A stretch of 64,000 bases of DNA, from NCBI RefSeq assembly GCF_963678635.1, contig NC_087064.1:3719926-3783925 (forward strand), read 5' to 3'. The position numbers were made by a program, and so were the translations under genes. Positions 30,791 through 48,198 of the stretch are shown here, piece after piece; position 1 is the first letter of the stretch; the number at the start of each line of letters is the position of its first letter. Below the pieces are notes generated by a model that was not told the DNA's origin, searched no databases, and saw nothing but the letters and a program-made list of their open reading frames with translations. The stretch comes from Symsagittifera roscoffensis. Its lineage: Eukaryota > Xenacoelomorpha > Acoela > Convolutidae.

Positions 30791-31139
30791 ATTATTATAA
30801 CTTTTCAACCAAAAGATTGAAGGGTGTGAACAGTTAAAGCAAAAGCTGGCAAATGTCCAAGAACAGCTATCGAGTTCATTATAGGAGCTTGGGAAGTATT
30901 GCCGGAAAAAGTTTATAATACTGGTTTTTATCTTATAGTAGATGTAGACTCTGTTTTCCGCCCTAAATGGTTTCTATCAATACTTTATTATCATGTTTTT
31001 TTTTGAAACACGGATATTGTGAATTGGAAATGAGTGAACTTTTCAATCAATTTGGATTTAATTATTTATTTTACACATCTACTGCATTAATATTTTAATT
31101 GAAATTGTTTGTTTTAAATTGTTTGTTCCATAGAATACT

Positions 31140-35274
<4,135 letters not shown>

Positions 35275-35280
35275 TCTTCT

Positions 35281-35315
35281 CTAAACATCAAGGTGAAGTT
35301 TTTGATGTTAGAATC
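35281..35315 (-). promoter_or_regulatory. 3' splice site just upstream of the KCTD start codon
   Basis: On the minus strand, CTAAC (branch-like) is followed by TTGATGTTTAG and then AGAAGA before the ATG. The mRNA therefore begins coding 6 nt after an acceptor. That means a 5'-UTR intron or a trans-spliced leader. Confidence 0.5.
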
Positions 35316-35354
35316 GGTTTTTAATTACCATAAGTAAAGGAATTAAAAGTAATG

Positions 35355-35600
35355 GGGAGCGGTGGTGAAGTGGCTACGTCTCCGCCTCTCGAACGAAAGG
35401 TCGGATGATCGAGGCCCACCAGGATCCATTCTCGTTGCTTGAGGGCATATAAAGTAGCCATAAGATTGCATGTACATCTTAACCAGGGGTATAACAGCGT
35501 TTCTCCGTCAAAAGCTGAACAGCTCGTATGATCGTCGTTTCCCTTGTGATTAAATCGTCTAAAAATTATCCTGCTCGGGTCGACCCCGCTACATGTATGG
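35355..35600 (+). repeat. tRNA-derived SINE-like sequence
   Basis: Box A-like TGGTGAAGTGGCTACG near 35367 and box B-like GGATGATCGAGGCCC near 35402, then about 190 bp of unrelated body. Resembles a tRNA-headed SINE. Not folded, and no second copy seen in the window. Confidence 0.4.
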
Positions 35601-35759
35601 GTTGCTTGGCATTTCAGTTTTTTTACTTGAGTAATTGGACGGGTGTCGTCTTTTTTTGCAACAAAGATATTTTGACTCCACTTTTTATCCCATTCACTTT
35701 TACCCTTTGCATGTTTCACTCCACAAAATACATCACCCTACTTAAATCTGATTAGTAGC

Positions 35760-38040
35760 AAATAATTCGATCCCTTCATTAAGAATACAGAAATTGACTC
35801 TTCCGACTTTCGATAATTTCGTGATAATTGAGTAAAAAAATGAATTAATTCAAAAGTTGATTGGTTTATTGTTAAAGACAAGTGGTTTTAAACCCAGGGT
35901 TTGAATGATGCAAGACTTTGAAGATTTACTTGTTTCCTGTCTGTCGAATAATTTTTAGATCGCTCTGTATAAAGAAAGAGCGAATTGATTTTTCCTTGTC
36001 CCACTCAACTTGAAGTATCAAATACACAGTTTTGTTTTTCATTAGTTGAAATGATGAAGTTGAGTTTGTCGACATGATGATACTTTAAAAGTGAAATCTT
36101 CCTGAGAAATCCAATCGTAATTGCGAATGCGACATCTCGTTTTTAATATTGAGAATGCTAAATTGAAGTTGATACCCTTTAATATTGAGAAAAACTTGGA
36201 CAAGGCAGGGATGGCGCCAAAATTTCTTCATATCCTGAAAAATTGGATTTGATTTTATCATTCGCGAGCGGTATTCTAATATGAACAGCGGCATAAATAC
36301 CCGTTTAACGCCAGCGAAAATTGATATTTTTGCAACTTTTTATTTGATCTTTGACTCCTAAATTTGTCTTAATTTTCAAAATTTTTATGAGAGTCGTTTG
36401 CTTTCAGAACAATTAAGTCAAATTAAAGCGAAAATTATCTTGTTTTTTTTTGTCAGTTAAGTTCTCCAATTTCAGTTAAAATGCTTCATAATTGCTATTT
36501 GAAGTAACATTTATTACTTACTCTTTGCTGTAAAAAGCTGTGATCTCAAATAAGATGGAGAAAAATGAAAGATATTCAAATATATTCAAATTTAATGAGA
36601 AAATTAGTATTAACTAAAATAAATGTGTAAATTACACATTTTTCTCGGAAGTTTAAATGTTAGTTCAAGCAATAGGTAAAATTGCTTCAGACTGTCACCA
36701 AATGGTAAATCTGAAGCAAAAAGGATGAAAAACTGTTAAGGTCTGATATGAATTCGGCTATAAATCAGCGTGTCAGTTAATGAAAAAAGAAACGGAGTTC
36801 AAATTTTTGAGGCTGGAAGAAATAATAGTATGGGAGAGCAGAGAAGACTTATTGGTAATATAGGGATTAGACTTCGATTTTGTTTTGGCTTATAAACTGC
36901 CTCCGGCTTATAAAATTTGAAATTTCCGGCCTCCCCTTGGTCTTTTAAGATTATTTTTTCTCCATGTCTAACGACGCTGGTCAAAATATGAGAAATTTTT
37001 GTGAAATAATTGTAAAAGAAACAGGGAATAGGTCCAATGAGATCAGTACGCTTTGTAAAAAATAATCAAGGAAAAAATTGGCGGAATCAATTATCACTTT
37101 TTTTTCTAATAAGCGAGTAGTAAAGTTTATTCGAACAAATCGATTTTATATTAAAATACAGAATGGCCGAAATATTAAAGCATTGATATACATAAAAAAA
37201 GAACAAGTGAGTTTAGAGTCTTGAAAATGCAAGTCTTGTAGAAGGTACTATCTTTGAAAATACCCTTTGCCTATTTCGTTGTTCTTTGACGCATGCTGAT
37301 TTTGAAAGCAAAATTCAGCAATGTCTCAAAAAGTTACTAATGAACCATTTCGTAAGTAGTATAAACCTCTGAGATTGCTTAAAAAATTAGCCCTTTGAGC
37401 ATTCTCCTTGTGTGAGCTCTGAATAAAAATGTAATGTTCAGCTTTGAAATCTGAAGTCCTGATTGAAACGAGAGAAAGGAAGCGACTTTTAATTCAGTGT
37501 CTTACCTTATTTCAACTACGCTGATTAATTCGGTAGTCAGAACAAAGAATGTGTCGTTTTTCTTCTTCGCTTGTGAAAGTAACTGCAGATATATTTCTAC
37601 CAGCAAGTGGGTAAAATAGCCTGCCTTAGAAAAGAGAGGCTACTGTTAAAAGAACACGCGTAAGGTGATGTTAGTAGTAGCAGGGAATGAATTAAAGGGT
37701 TAATCCTGCGACGATCAGCAAGAAATGATTGCTCTAATTTGCACGCAAAAGAAACCTGAACCCAACCTAACCCCAGAATTTATGTCTTCTTTCTCTGTAA
37801 AAAGCCCTTTTTTCCAAAAAAAAATACCTCGACCTTCTTTATGTGTATATTTCATGTAAAGTTTATTACATTTGCGCGATGTTTTATTGCAGATTTTATG
37901 TTACCACTCGTCTAATTTGTGTAAAATAGGGTCCAGGTTTTTTTATTGCCAGACATTTGGGTGCAACGTAATAGAACCGATTGATTCCAAGAAATCAACT
38001 TCTATTTTTCAAGAACTTCACTATTATTATTAAATATAAA
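35760..38040. other. AT-rich intergenic sequence, nothing identified
   Basis: Short chance open frames only (for example 36085-36294 and 36799-36984, minus). No exon-like pattern, RNA gene or recognisable repeat. Confidence 0.5.
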
Positions 38041-38900
38041 CATTTTTTGCTCAAACTATTGAAAATGGGGAGGAACTTGTATTCGGGTGTGTTTTAATTT
38101 TTTTGTTGGTTTTCCACGCAAAATCAGGTACTATAAATAAGCGGAATGGATCGAGTGATGTATCAAATTCAAGCCCTTTCAGTTATCATTTGAACGACAT
38201 TCAATTGAGTTTCCAAAAAAAATTCTCAAAGTTGAGAAAAACCGGCTTACAATTTTTTGAGTTTTAGTACAATTTCGAGCGAGTAAAGCGATCTAGTAAC
38301 GTTTGTTATATAAAAATATTGGCAATTTAGGCTGAAAAACTTGATTTCACTACAAAGCGTTTTGACAGCGTCATTAAGCCATTTCTCTGCAAAAAATAAG
38401 GAACAATTTTTCATAGGAAAACTTAGGAAAGAGTTTTTTTTATTCATTTACTCGTTTATTTATTTTTTCAAGACAAATATAGTATAATATGCTGAATTCA
38501 CTACACATTTTTATAGTTCTATAATCCCACCACGCAGAAGAAACGACGTTAATTTGAAGGTAAAAAGTTTTTTTTTGTAGTTTACGAATGTGTTCGCAGC
38601 ATTCTGTGCTACTTGCACAGCAACCGGCTAGCCTTGTTTTTCTTTTTTTTGTTCTCGCAAATTCAGGTACCACAAAAAATCATCGGATTAGTAGAATGAT
38701 TTATCATATTGAAGCCCTTTCTGTCGAGATTCGAACAATATGTCGAGAAAAACCAGTTTGAATTTTTCGATTTTAGGTCGAATTTCAAGCTAATAAGGTG
38801 AGCGTGCAGGCTTACCATGGCTTATTTATGCTTGATTTAAGCCGTGAAAACTTGATAACCTGAGTTTTTCTTGAGTAAATTTAGAAATTGGAGTTTTTAA
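38040..38900 (+). repeat. Dispersed repeat E, two diverged copies
   Basis: Two related stretches (about 38060-38320 and 38640-38900). Each has a CAGGTAC(T/C)A step, then ATGAT or GTGATGTATCA, then AAGCCCTTTC and GAGAAAAACC. Similar pieces lie near 43590-43640 and 48860-48970 (plus) and 46880-47120 (minus). Non-coding. Confidence 0.5.
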
Positions 38901-40490
38901 GCGCCAATTTGGGAATCACTAATTTCAAAATTCTGCAAAAAAAAAATATTTTTGAACAGTTTGAATTTTTCACGATTTTTTCTTATCATTTTTCGAGTCG
39001 ATTTTGTTCAAAAACTGTTTTGCTATTGGACTATTGACTACTATGACTAACGGATATGCCTAAGTTTTCTTTTTTTTCGTTCAGATGTTTTTATCGCATC
39101 ACGTAGGAAAAACGGCAGTAAATTGAAAAAACTTTTTTTACGTATTTTGTAAGACTATGGCCATCCCTGTTTTTCGAAAGTAGCGTGAAGCTCCACTTCA
39201 CCTGTGCTCGAGTATATGATATGATTTATGAAAAAGAGAGGCGGGGCTGAAATTGTAAACACAAGCAAAGAGCGACAAGCAAAAAAAAAGAAATTGCAGA
39301 AATTAGTGTGATAGAGGGACTACGGATACGCGGATTTTTTTTCCCAGAGTTTTTTTAATTTCAAATTGCGATTGGATTTTTTTGAAACTCAAAATTTATG
39401 AAAAAGACTGGTCGGAACATTTTTATATACTTGCACAGCAACCGATTAGTTTCAATTTTTTACGGTATTATTGAGTAGACAAAACGGGTGTTTAAATAAA
39501 AATACGACACGGTTATCCTGTTATTTGGTTAAGTTAATTGATAGTTTATTGCCGCTCTGTTACCTGATAAATCAAGTTGTCGGAGAAAACGTCAATTTTA
39601 TGTGTGCAATTCAATAAACGGAGGTTGGAATCTGGAATGAATTTTCAGATAGTCACGATGAACAAAAATAGGTTAGCGGTGTTTTTGTGACAAAGTAAAA
39701 GGCTGGATTGGATATGAACTGTTTGATTGGTTTAAAATAGTTTGAAGGTGAATGAATTTAAGGTCGAGGGTTGATAAGTTCAGGTTTGATGAATTGAAAT
39801 TATGGGTGTTCGGTACTAACAATAGCTTCGTATTTTTGTGAAGTTAAAACTTGAAACTGGGTTGAACGCAAAAATTGTGCAGATGAAATTAAGTCGGAGA
39901 CTTTAAGAGGGATTAGCATAAATTCACTTAACTCAAGTCAGGTGGGCGGGGTAACTAGAAGGGCTTTGCGTGAACTAACTCAATTCATTTAGCACGGTGC
40001 TGCACGCAAAGCACAAAAAATGTTTCGATTTATTTCTACACTAAATATTCCTTCGAATAATAAATTGTAGTAGCAATAAGTACAGAATGCAACAGGCTTT
40101 GTAGAAAAAATAAATTTATCTACGTCAATTTGGACACGTCAAAAATCGAGGACTGATATTTATTTGCCCTTTCAAAGATTTTTTGAAAGAAGTGTTTTAA
40201 TCTAAGACGTTGGTTTTCAAACACTCGAAGAAAAAGCCTTTTAAGTGCTTGTTTGTTTTCAGCGAGCGATTTTATTCGCAGGGACAAATCGTCTCCTAAA
40301 AGAAAAACAAAACACTAGAAAAGGTATCTTTTACTGATATACATTTTTTGCAACGTTAGCCTTTCATCTCGATTCATAAAATATCTGATCCATTTTAACT
40401 GGAATTTTTAAACACCTGCAATGGTTAGAATTAGTAATGAGCATAGCCGGAAAATCAACAGTAATTTATAACCTCCGTCAGGTTATTGGA
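38901..40490. other. AT-rich intergenic sequence with minor repeat fragments
   Basis: A short palindromic piece GTGAAGCTCCACTTCAC at about 39185 belongs to a hairpin family seen also near 42450, 43460, 44830 and 50780. Otherwise nothing recognised. Confidence 0.45.
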
Positions 40491-41065
40491 TTTCTATCTT
40501 AGAGTTATTTTTCTACACGATACTGGTAATTGTACATACAATTTCAATGCTCTTTTTCTAAAAGGAAGACATTTTAGCAAGAAATTTACAATTCATTGAC
40601 GGAAAGTCATTGTGTTTTCCCCTTGTATCAAAGAGGGAGTAGTCTTTGACAAAAAAAAAACAAAGCAATTGTGGCGTCAAACATCAAAACATAATTTAGT
40701 ATCTCTGCTTTCTTAAGTTCAGTTTCTTACTTGGTCATAGATGCATGGCGATATCACATTTTATAGTGCAAAAGTCGAATTTCTATCTTAGGGTTATTTT
40801 TCTACATGATACTGGTAATTGTACATACAATTTCAATGCTCTTTTTCTAAAAGGAAGACATTTTAGCAAAAAATTTACAATTCATTGACGGAAAGTCATT
40901 GTGTTTTCCCCTTGTATCAAAGAGGGAGTAGTCTTTGACAAAAAAAACAAAGCAATTGTGGCGTCAAACATCAAAACATAATTTAGTATCTCTGCTTTCT
41001 TAAGTTCAGTTTCTTACTTGGTCATAGATGCATGGCGATATCACATTTTATAGTGCAAAAGTCGA
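40491..41065 (+). repeat. Tandem duplication, 287-bp period, two copies
   Basis: Two consecutive near-identical copies. For example, ATGCATGGCGATATCACATT occurs at 40741 and 41028. The copies differ by a few bases and by an A-run length, so the duplication is young. Non-coding. Confidence 0.9.
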
Positions 41066-42500
41066 AAGTTTATAATGTTTTTTTTGTTTTTCTCGAAGAA
41101 GGGAAAAGTTTTCCAAAAATAAGTTGTTATTTTCAAAGGGTACTATTTTGGTACTATTTTATGAAAGTTAGTCCTGCTGGAAAACTTAAAAATTGTTTAA
41201 GGGCGTTTTTGGTGCAACGTCGGACAAAGTAAGTAAACGTGAGTAAACTTTAGACGTTAGCATCTGTTCTCTATTTTGCTTGTAACTAGTGTTGGCCGAT
41301 CGTCAAGCGATCGTGGCACAAATTGAAGGGTGTGAGACCCCTATTCTACTAGTCGGAGTTTCAATGCCGCACTTTGCATAAGTTTGATTTGTATTTGGTG
41401 GCGTTAATGCTACACAGCGTTGGCAATTTATTAAATCTGTAGCTGCTTTATCGGTGGCGAGTGTTGGCAAAGTTTCAATGACCCATGGCGCAGATGCGAG
41501 GACATGAGATTCCTAATCTCGAGGACGGAGAATCCGACACAAAGAAAGTTTTTTTCACCGAAGGCTTATTTCCTACCTTTTCTTATTTCAATGTTTAGAG
41601 CTGCTTTTTTCGTTTTGTTGCTAGTGTTTTCGAAACGAAAAGTAACAATATTTTTTTGCTATGAGAAATTTGTTCGTGAATCTCTTTTGAGCCTTTTTCC
41701 AACACACAAACTTGCGAGAGCAAGTGACTTAACATCGGGAACTAAATTTTTTTCCCGTAAACACTTAGTTTTTTAAGCAGCGAGTCTTGCTCTCGGTTAC
41801 CGGCCGGAACTTGTTTACTTTTTACCCTTGCGATAGCCGTTCATTTTTCTTTCGGCCTTTTATTTGTCTGCTTATGCTTTTTCGGCCTAATTGCCTCATC
41901 TAAGAATCGTTTTTTTTAGCAGTAAAAAGTTTAACTGCAATTATTTTAAGCATTTTAAAAATCCGGCCGAATCAAAGTTTGCTTTTCAATTTGTTGTAAT
42001 TTTAACTGCTCGATTCGTTAAAATTCATTTTTTTTCATTGTTTCGTCTTTTTTATCGGCCTAATTAATATCGACTCAGTGGCGTTGTTACATTTTTGTGC
42101 GCCTGTGTGTGCTCTGAGGGGAAAATGGACTTAACAGTTTGTATAAGTTGAGAGTTTTTTGAATTCTTTTTGTCATAAAGGGTTTCTGCTCAGGTTTTTT
42201 CGGCTTTGTTACCGCTTGGTAACTATAGATTCAAATACTATCAACCGTCTGGCGTAGAGGTCAAACATTTTTGAAAGCGTAAAGGACCTTTTTTTTGAAA
42301 ACTTAGTTTCTGTATAGCATTCCCAAAGCTCATTGTTGAGTTTCTAATGATGCAGGCAATTTTTTTCCGGATATTTTGGGCTTTTGTTGCAATTTCTATT
42401 GATTTTTTTTTCTCGTTTGATTTAACTAGTCATTCATATTTGTATCGCAAGTGGCGCGAAGCTCAGCTTCGCCTCTCCGTCCACTATGCACCTATGTATG
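41066..42500. other. AT-rich intergenic sequence with short repeat pieces
   Basis: A piece at about 41705-41840 (TTGCGAG, GCAAGT, ATCGGGAACTA and TTCCC in order) recurs at 49340-49400. The hairpin GCGCGAAGCTCAGCTTCGCC is at about 42455. No gene seen; the open frames at 41504-41776 and 42347-42562 are T-rich chance frames. Confidence 0.4.
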
Positions 42501-42524
42501 TGTTTATTAGGCACTTAGCACAGG

Positions 42525-42794
42525 CACATTCCAGACAGTGCTATTTTTTATTAGGCACTTAGCACAGTGGTAAGGCGTTCACTTCGAAATCGTCAGATCG
42601 TGTATTCGATCCCATGCCATGGCAATGATAGTGTGTGAGGACAAGCTCTCACTTGACCTCCAGCTTCAGGTTAACCACAACCTGACCAAATTTGGCTGCA
42701 ATAGTTGTACCACGTAAAAGTTCTAGACGCAAAAACACGGCCTTGAGTCGCGAAAAACAGCTTCACTCAGCAAAATAGCACTGTCTGGAATGTG
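42525..42794 (+). repeat. 270-bp element with 23-bp perfect terminal inverted repeats and a tRNA-like core
   Basis: CACATTCCAGACAGTGCTAT and three following T (42525-42547) are repeated exactly in reverse complement at 42772-42794. Inside, box A-like TAGCACAGTGGTAAGGCG (42558-42575) and box B-like TATTCGATCCC mark a tRNA-derived SINE head. The 20 bp TTATTAGGCACTTAGCACAG at the head also occurs just outside the left repeat (42504-42523). It could be a SINE captured in a foldback element or a SINE that duplicated its head. Confidence 0.6.
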
Positions 42795-42894
42795 GGGAGA
42801 TAATACAAATGGACTATCCTCGACAGGACTGTTAAGGCCTACTGATAGCTCCTCTGCGATTCGCAGGAACTACAATTATTGTTATTAATAATCT

Positions 42895-43140
42895 TGAGTT
42901 ACTATGGAACCTCGACACATTAGAGGACCCTTTTCACTTGGTCTAGAGTAAAGCACGCGAATTCGGAATATGATGTCTGGGTTTCGATCCGCACTGGGAC
43001 AGTTTTTGAAGATCTTGTGAAGTTTACCTTGCTTGATTATGGAACCTGAACGTCATTCAGATCCCTCTCATTTGGTCTAAAGGCAAAGTACGCGAGTTCG
43101 GAACCTAAGGTTAAGGGTTCGAGTCGCGCCGCACGTGTTT
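42895..43140 (+). repeat. Two tandem diverged tRNA-like repeats
   Basis: Two related units about 160 bp apart. Each has an (A/C)TTGGTCTA box A-like step, an ACGCGA(A/G)TTCGGAA middle, and a box B-like GGTTTCGATCC (first unit) or GGTTCGAGTCG (second). A further relative with GGTTTGAGTCCCGG lies at about 49450-49520. Probably a SINE family. Confidence 0.45.
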
Positions 43141-44220
43141 TTAGATGTGTGGAAGTTATTTTTTTTTTGGAACACGTGAGTTGTCACTCTATTTTTTGTC
43201 AACTTATTTTTGTCAGCTTGCATCAATATTTTTAGTAGGTTATTTCAATTATGATTAAAATTCGTGCTGTAGATTTTTTTGGCCTAAATGTGTTCCTTTC
43301 ATTCAGTATTGTTTTAGTTGCCTCGTTTTGCATCGTTGAGAATACTAAAATTGATGCAGTTGTAAAAAACGGGGCCTTAAAATTTGAATTTCGAAGTTTT
43401 AGATTAAATTTTTCTATGACATCTTTTTGTTTTCGGCTCAACTGGCGTTCATTCGAGATAAAGTGTTGCGAAGCTCCGTTGCGCCCGTGTGTAAAAATAA
43501 ATAACCTGAAAAAAGGAAACTACTGTGCTACATGCATATGAACAGGTGATATGACTTATAATTTTCTGTGTAAGATAATCGTCAGATAGACTCGGGTGAT
43601 ATGTCAGTTTAAGGCCGTTTCAGTCGTGATTAGGTGGATATAAAAGTTTTCGAAAAGAGTTGAAAGGAAAACCGTTAGATATTTTTGCTTATTAGACTTA
43701 CGAGTTACTGAATAATTTTTGCTGAAGTATGACGTTCATTGGGCCATATGATTTTAGCGTGCAAGCAAACATATTATAATCAATTAAGTAGAAGGAAAAC
43801 AGAGCCACAAACTAATTAGCGACAAGTTTAAAACACAGAGATATTTTTAATTGAATCAATTTTTTCCATCTTTTGGGGTTTTCAGCGTCATTTCGTTTTC
43901 CTGAGTGCTTATTTTTCACCCTTGCGATTAGCAAGGGTATTGTAGCCGGGTTCTAGGCTTTTTGCTCCCTAAAAACCCTGCTAACAGAAATGAGATGATA
44001 CGTGCTTCATAGTAAATTACAATCAAATGGCGGGTTTTGCATATTTAGCCTAAAGGTAACACCATGCTTGGGTCGACGAGAACGGTGCTTGGATTTATTC
44101 CAACCAGGAGTCGATTTTTTTCAATCAGGGGATTGTCAACTGGTATAAATTGATAAATTTTATTCATTGTGTCTCTCGACATGTTTTTAAACTGGATTTC
44201 TCTCGAGACAAAAGTGTAAC
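43141..44220. other. AT-rich intergenic sequence
   Basis: Contains a fragment of repeat E (about 43560-43680) and a GCGAAGCTCC hairpin remnant near 43465. A CTTGCGATTAGCAAGG palindrome lies at about 43921. The 96-codon open frame at 43251-43541 lacks support. Confidence 0.4.
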
Positions 44221-44745
44221 AAGACTGCTCGTATCAGGGCGAAGCCCTGAATGTTCCGACTGCCTATTAAGGTTTATGGAGCAGTAATAACATTAACAAA
44301 TTAAAAGTAATAAAACAAAATGAAATTTTTTTCTTCTAAAATTTGAAATTTTTTATGAAAATCATCCCCCCACACGCCATATAAAGTACAAAAGGATAGA
44401 TTTCGCTACTTGTAACAAATCAATTATAGCAAATAAGCGTCGTTAAACCAATTTGGAACGATTTCTAAGACGGATTAAATCTCCGCTTACGCGTTAATAG
44501 CGCGAAATATATCGCGCGTTAATTGTCCCAAAATGGCAATCTTTAAACCCCCATAACTTTACGAAAAATGATCACAGGTGAAATATCTTTTCAAATTTGA
44601 GCCCAGGACAACAATACCTTTCGAATGATATAAAGAAATTCAGTCAAAAATGGCTAGTTAAAAACTCGAAATTTGTCTGAAGAAAAAAAACCCACCCCGA
44701 GCACAAATATTCCATTACTTTCGTATCGAAAGTCGGAACAATAAT
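44221..44745 (-). repeat. Dispersed repeat D, copy 2 (inverted to copy 1)
   Basis: Reverse-complement match to 30269-30790 along nearly its whole length, including the GTTCCGACT end, the CGCGAAATATATCGCGCG palindrome and the ACTTTCGTATCGAAAGT hairpin. Point differences and small indels only. Confidence 0.8.
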
Positions 44746-46830
44746 TTTGGTTGATGTTCTGTTTCATCTTTTCAATTATTTTTTTTTCTGATTCAGTCGC
44801 TTTCGGTTAGCTATGCAGAGCTTATGCGCTGTATCTCAAAAGGTACGAAGCTCCGCTTCGTATCGTATTAATTATGTAATATTGTTTGAAAATTTCATGG
44901 CGCTAAAAACAGTTTTCAAAATAAATTTACCATAGATGCTAGAAATTGCTTTAAAAATAGCTAGTAATTGCTTTTTTTTTAAAAACTTTCCTAATTTTCG
45001 GTTAAGCTGTTGGGCGGTTTGGTTTCCACTGGGAATGAATGAGAAATGTGGCTGAGTGACGGTTTGCTATGAAGTAGTTATTTCAATGGCTTTGATTTAT
45101 TTGAAAGTTAAAGTAATTTTCTCTTAGTTCTAAATAGAACAATCTAATACCATCGCGAAATTATTAATTCAATTATATTACTCGTGAATAAGTCTAATCC
45201 AATTTTGCCATCAACAAGACCTCGACAAATTGATTGAGAACGACTTTCCTTTGAAATGAAATTGAATTGTCGATCAAAGCTTGATTAACACACTGGACAA
45301 TACACAACACCGGGTCATTAAATTCACGATCAGCTGGATCCACTCACTGAGAAGTTTGAAATGCTGCTACTAAAAGCCATTAAAGACACCATGAAACGAA
45401 TCCTGTGGCCATTACTTTCCAGCAACAAACAGAAATTTCTTTTAAGATTCTGTTGGCGACTTTTTGTAGTGCCGTTAATTTTCATTGCCTTATCTATATG
45501 CTGAGATGAACCTTGAAATGCTTTTTATGTTGCTTCATTTAAAAATGAATTGGAAGCAAAAGGCTCAAATTAACATACTGAATAATAAACAGTTTTTGAT
45601 TTTTGGCTGTGAGCACGCGTAATATCTTTGATGATTATTAGCATGCCTATGTAAAGAACACAGTTGACGCAATCGCGATTTTAATACCTCCATTCAAATT
45701 TGAAATTTTGAATAGAATTCTCTCTGCCGACTACTTAATCTGGCAAAAGTCAATTTTGAATTCCATTCACAAATCAAGTGATTTTAAAACTAATCAAGTG
45801 TCAATGCACTAAGTAAAGTATTTAGGTCGTGTTATTTTTTCTTGTCTTTTCTTCTGTACAACGTCTTTAGAGTTGCTAATTTCAAATTTGGGTTTTAGCT
45901 AAAGCTTGATTTTAAAGTATTTTCAGATTCATTTGCTAATTTCAAGAGTGAGCCAGCAAGTGTAGTCTCATATTACGAAGTTACTTTTTTGCGAGCCAAT
46001 TTCAATGGCACGTTTACTGCATAGTATTGGCATTTTAATTACATGTGTTCTCCAATTTATCACTGGCTTGTGTTTGCATTCTGTAAGCATCAGTAGAACA
46101 GATGTGTAGGGCAGTCCTTGGAATCTTGGTTGTCTGATAACAGAATCGAGTCCCGTTGAGGTCATTGCTTTTTAAAACTCATTATTTTTGTCTGTTTTCC
46201 TGACCTTTTAATAGGTACTTCTTGGCTTTTTTTCGCTTGTTTGCAATGTTTCGCCTCCCTGTTAATAGTTAAGTTGCGCTCTCCAGTATCCAAAGTTAAA
46301 ATGGAGAGAAAATGACATTGTATCAACAATTAATTCTAATTTTTGATTTCACATTGAAATAAAAAATTTTGTTATTGATTCGGTTTTAAAATTTTTCGGT
46401 TTTTTATCGAAAATTGTCAGCCAATAAAGTTAACAAGACCTTCAAGATCATGTATCTTTGTTTGAAAGAGTTATTGGGTTTCTTGAGTTCCTTGACACTT
46501 TTACAAGCAAAAGTGTTTCATTTGATTAGGAAGCTGTTTAACTCAAGTATGTCAAGGGCCATTCTCATGATAGAAGACCGAATGAAGGAAAAATACCAAC
46601 CAATTAGAAATTTCTTCAACTGTTACAAGTTTCCAGGTGGTGAACGGTGTATGGAGTAAATGAAGAGTATAACAAGGATAGCCGGTTACTGTGCAAGTAG
46701 CACAGAATGTTCCGACCATCGTCTTAAAAGAATACAACAAAAGAGTGTCCGTTTTTTGGCGTGGTGTGAAAAAGGATCATAACGAAAAACTAGAGATTAC
46801 GTTTTTTTGACAGTCATTGTACACTAAGCA
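44746..46830. other. AT-rich intergenic sequence, nothing identified
   Basis: Includes an 81-codon frame at 46414-46659 that opens without an ATG (first ATG 46450). It has no recognised relatives and no splice context. It is left uncalled. Confidence 0.45.
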
Positions 46831-46839
46831 AAATGGAAA

Positions 46840-47654
46840 ACATTGTTCGTGGAAAATTAAAAAAAAAATTGAAATTTCAGTTTTTTTTTTATAATTTTTT
46901 TTTGAACTTTTTGATTTCAAAAAAGCGCTTAAATCTCGAAAAAAAACTATCTCACTCGAACAGTTTTTTCTCAACACTGAGGAAAATTTGTGAAAGTTTG
47001 TTAATATCGTTCGAATCACGACTGAAAGCGCTTTAATATGATATATCACTCGACCGATTCGCATGCTTATTTGTGGTACCTGATTTTGCGTAGAAAAGAA
47101 AAAACTAAAACACACCCGAAAACAAAGTTCCTCCCCTTTTTTCAAATAGTCAGAGCAACAAGACAGCTCATATATCAAGTCGAAGCCCTGAATGTCCCGG
47201 TTGCACTTCAATGTCAAAAAAAAATTTGTTTGATTATTTGACGAAATAATCGACAAAGAAAGTTTTTATTTTTGCTTCAGTTTATCACCTCACATGCTAT
47301 GTAAAATAGAAAGGACGTGTCTAGCTTCTCGGGTTGTTTTAATAGGTCTAATATGCTGGCATCATTTCAATTTCAAATGAATTAATTTGCCGCTTACTAG
47401 TGTGATAAGACCACAATTTATCGTGCGTTAATTATTCCAAATTCGTCAATTTAGCATTTGTCAACAAACCCCCGTGTCTTAGGAAAAACTATTTTTGGTT
47501 AAAAAAATCTTTTAAAAGCTCATGACAACAGTTGCTTTCAGATGGTATAAAAAATTTACGTCAAAAACGCTCTATTAAATAGTCGAAAATTGACTGAATA
47601 AAAAACACACCAAGCATAAATATTCCGCACTTTCTTCGAAAGTCGGAACAATTA
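46840..47654 (-). repeat. Repeat E fragment and dispersed repeat D, copy 3 (diverged)
   Basis: About 46880-47120 resembles repeat E in reverse. 47155-47654 follows repeat D in the orientation of copy 2 (CGAAGCCCTGAATGTCCCGG at its left, TTTCTTCGAAAGTCGGAACA at its right), but is clearly more diverged. This shows the D family has copies of different age. Confidence 0.6.
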
Positions 47655-48198
47655 TCGGAATGTAATAAAAAATTTCTCCCTGTAGATTAGTGATAACACC
47701 CAGACGTTTTAAAAAATAGTTTGTTTTTGGACTGACTGCCTGCTTGCAAAATGTATGAGCCCGATTGCTCTTGTCTTTTCACTTGTGAGAGCGTGTGACT
47801 TCTCTGATTTTGTATTCAATCAATAATCGTTTTAATGCTCTGATTTTATTGCTGTCCCGAAGTTTCATGATTTTTTTCTTGTATTAGTAGAAATTAAATG
47901 TTCATTCTATTGCAACGCATGAAAAATTGGCCAACAATTGTGGAAAATTATCAGAAAATTTTCTTCAAATTATGTTTCTCGTTTTTTTTTTGGAAATTTT
48001 TAGTTGACAATTTCTTACGAAAAGAGGATTATTCTCTTTTTTTACAGCTAACGATTGCTTACTAGCTACCGAAAATTTAAGTCGATCCGACCATGTTGCT
48101 GTTGTAGCCCCGTTGAATCTTGGCGACATTGGGTTCATTTATTTCGGTTAATAAGCACTATGTTAGTTAAATGCTAGCTATGATATTAATGTTTTCAG
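47655..48198. other. Upstream region of TBCB
   Basis: AT-rich. No TATA box or 5' exon identified. It ends with ATGTTTTCAG, the 3' splice site used by the TBCB start exon. A 5' non-coding exon further upstream or a trans-spliced leader is required. Confidence 0.4.

Noticed and set aside
35321..35755. Open frames on both strands around 35.3-35.8 kb as coding exons
   Set aside because: They cover the SINE-like sequence and show no recognised domain.
42548..42620. Functional tRNA gene
   Set aside because: Box A and B steps are present, but I could not make a clean cloverleaf, and it sits inside an inverted-repeat element; treated as SINE-derived.
46414..46659. 81-codon frame with a basic, hydrophobic product
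   Set aside because: Opens at a TTG, no homology recognised, no splice or poly(A) context.
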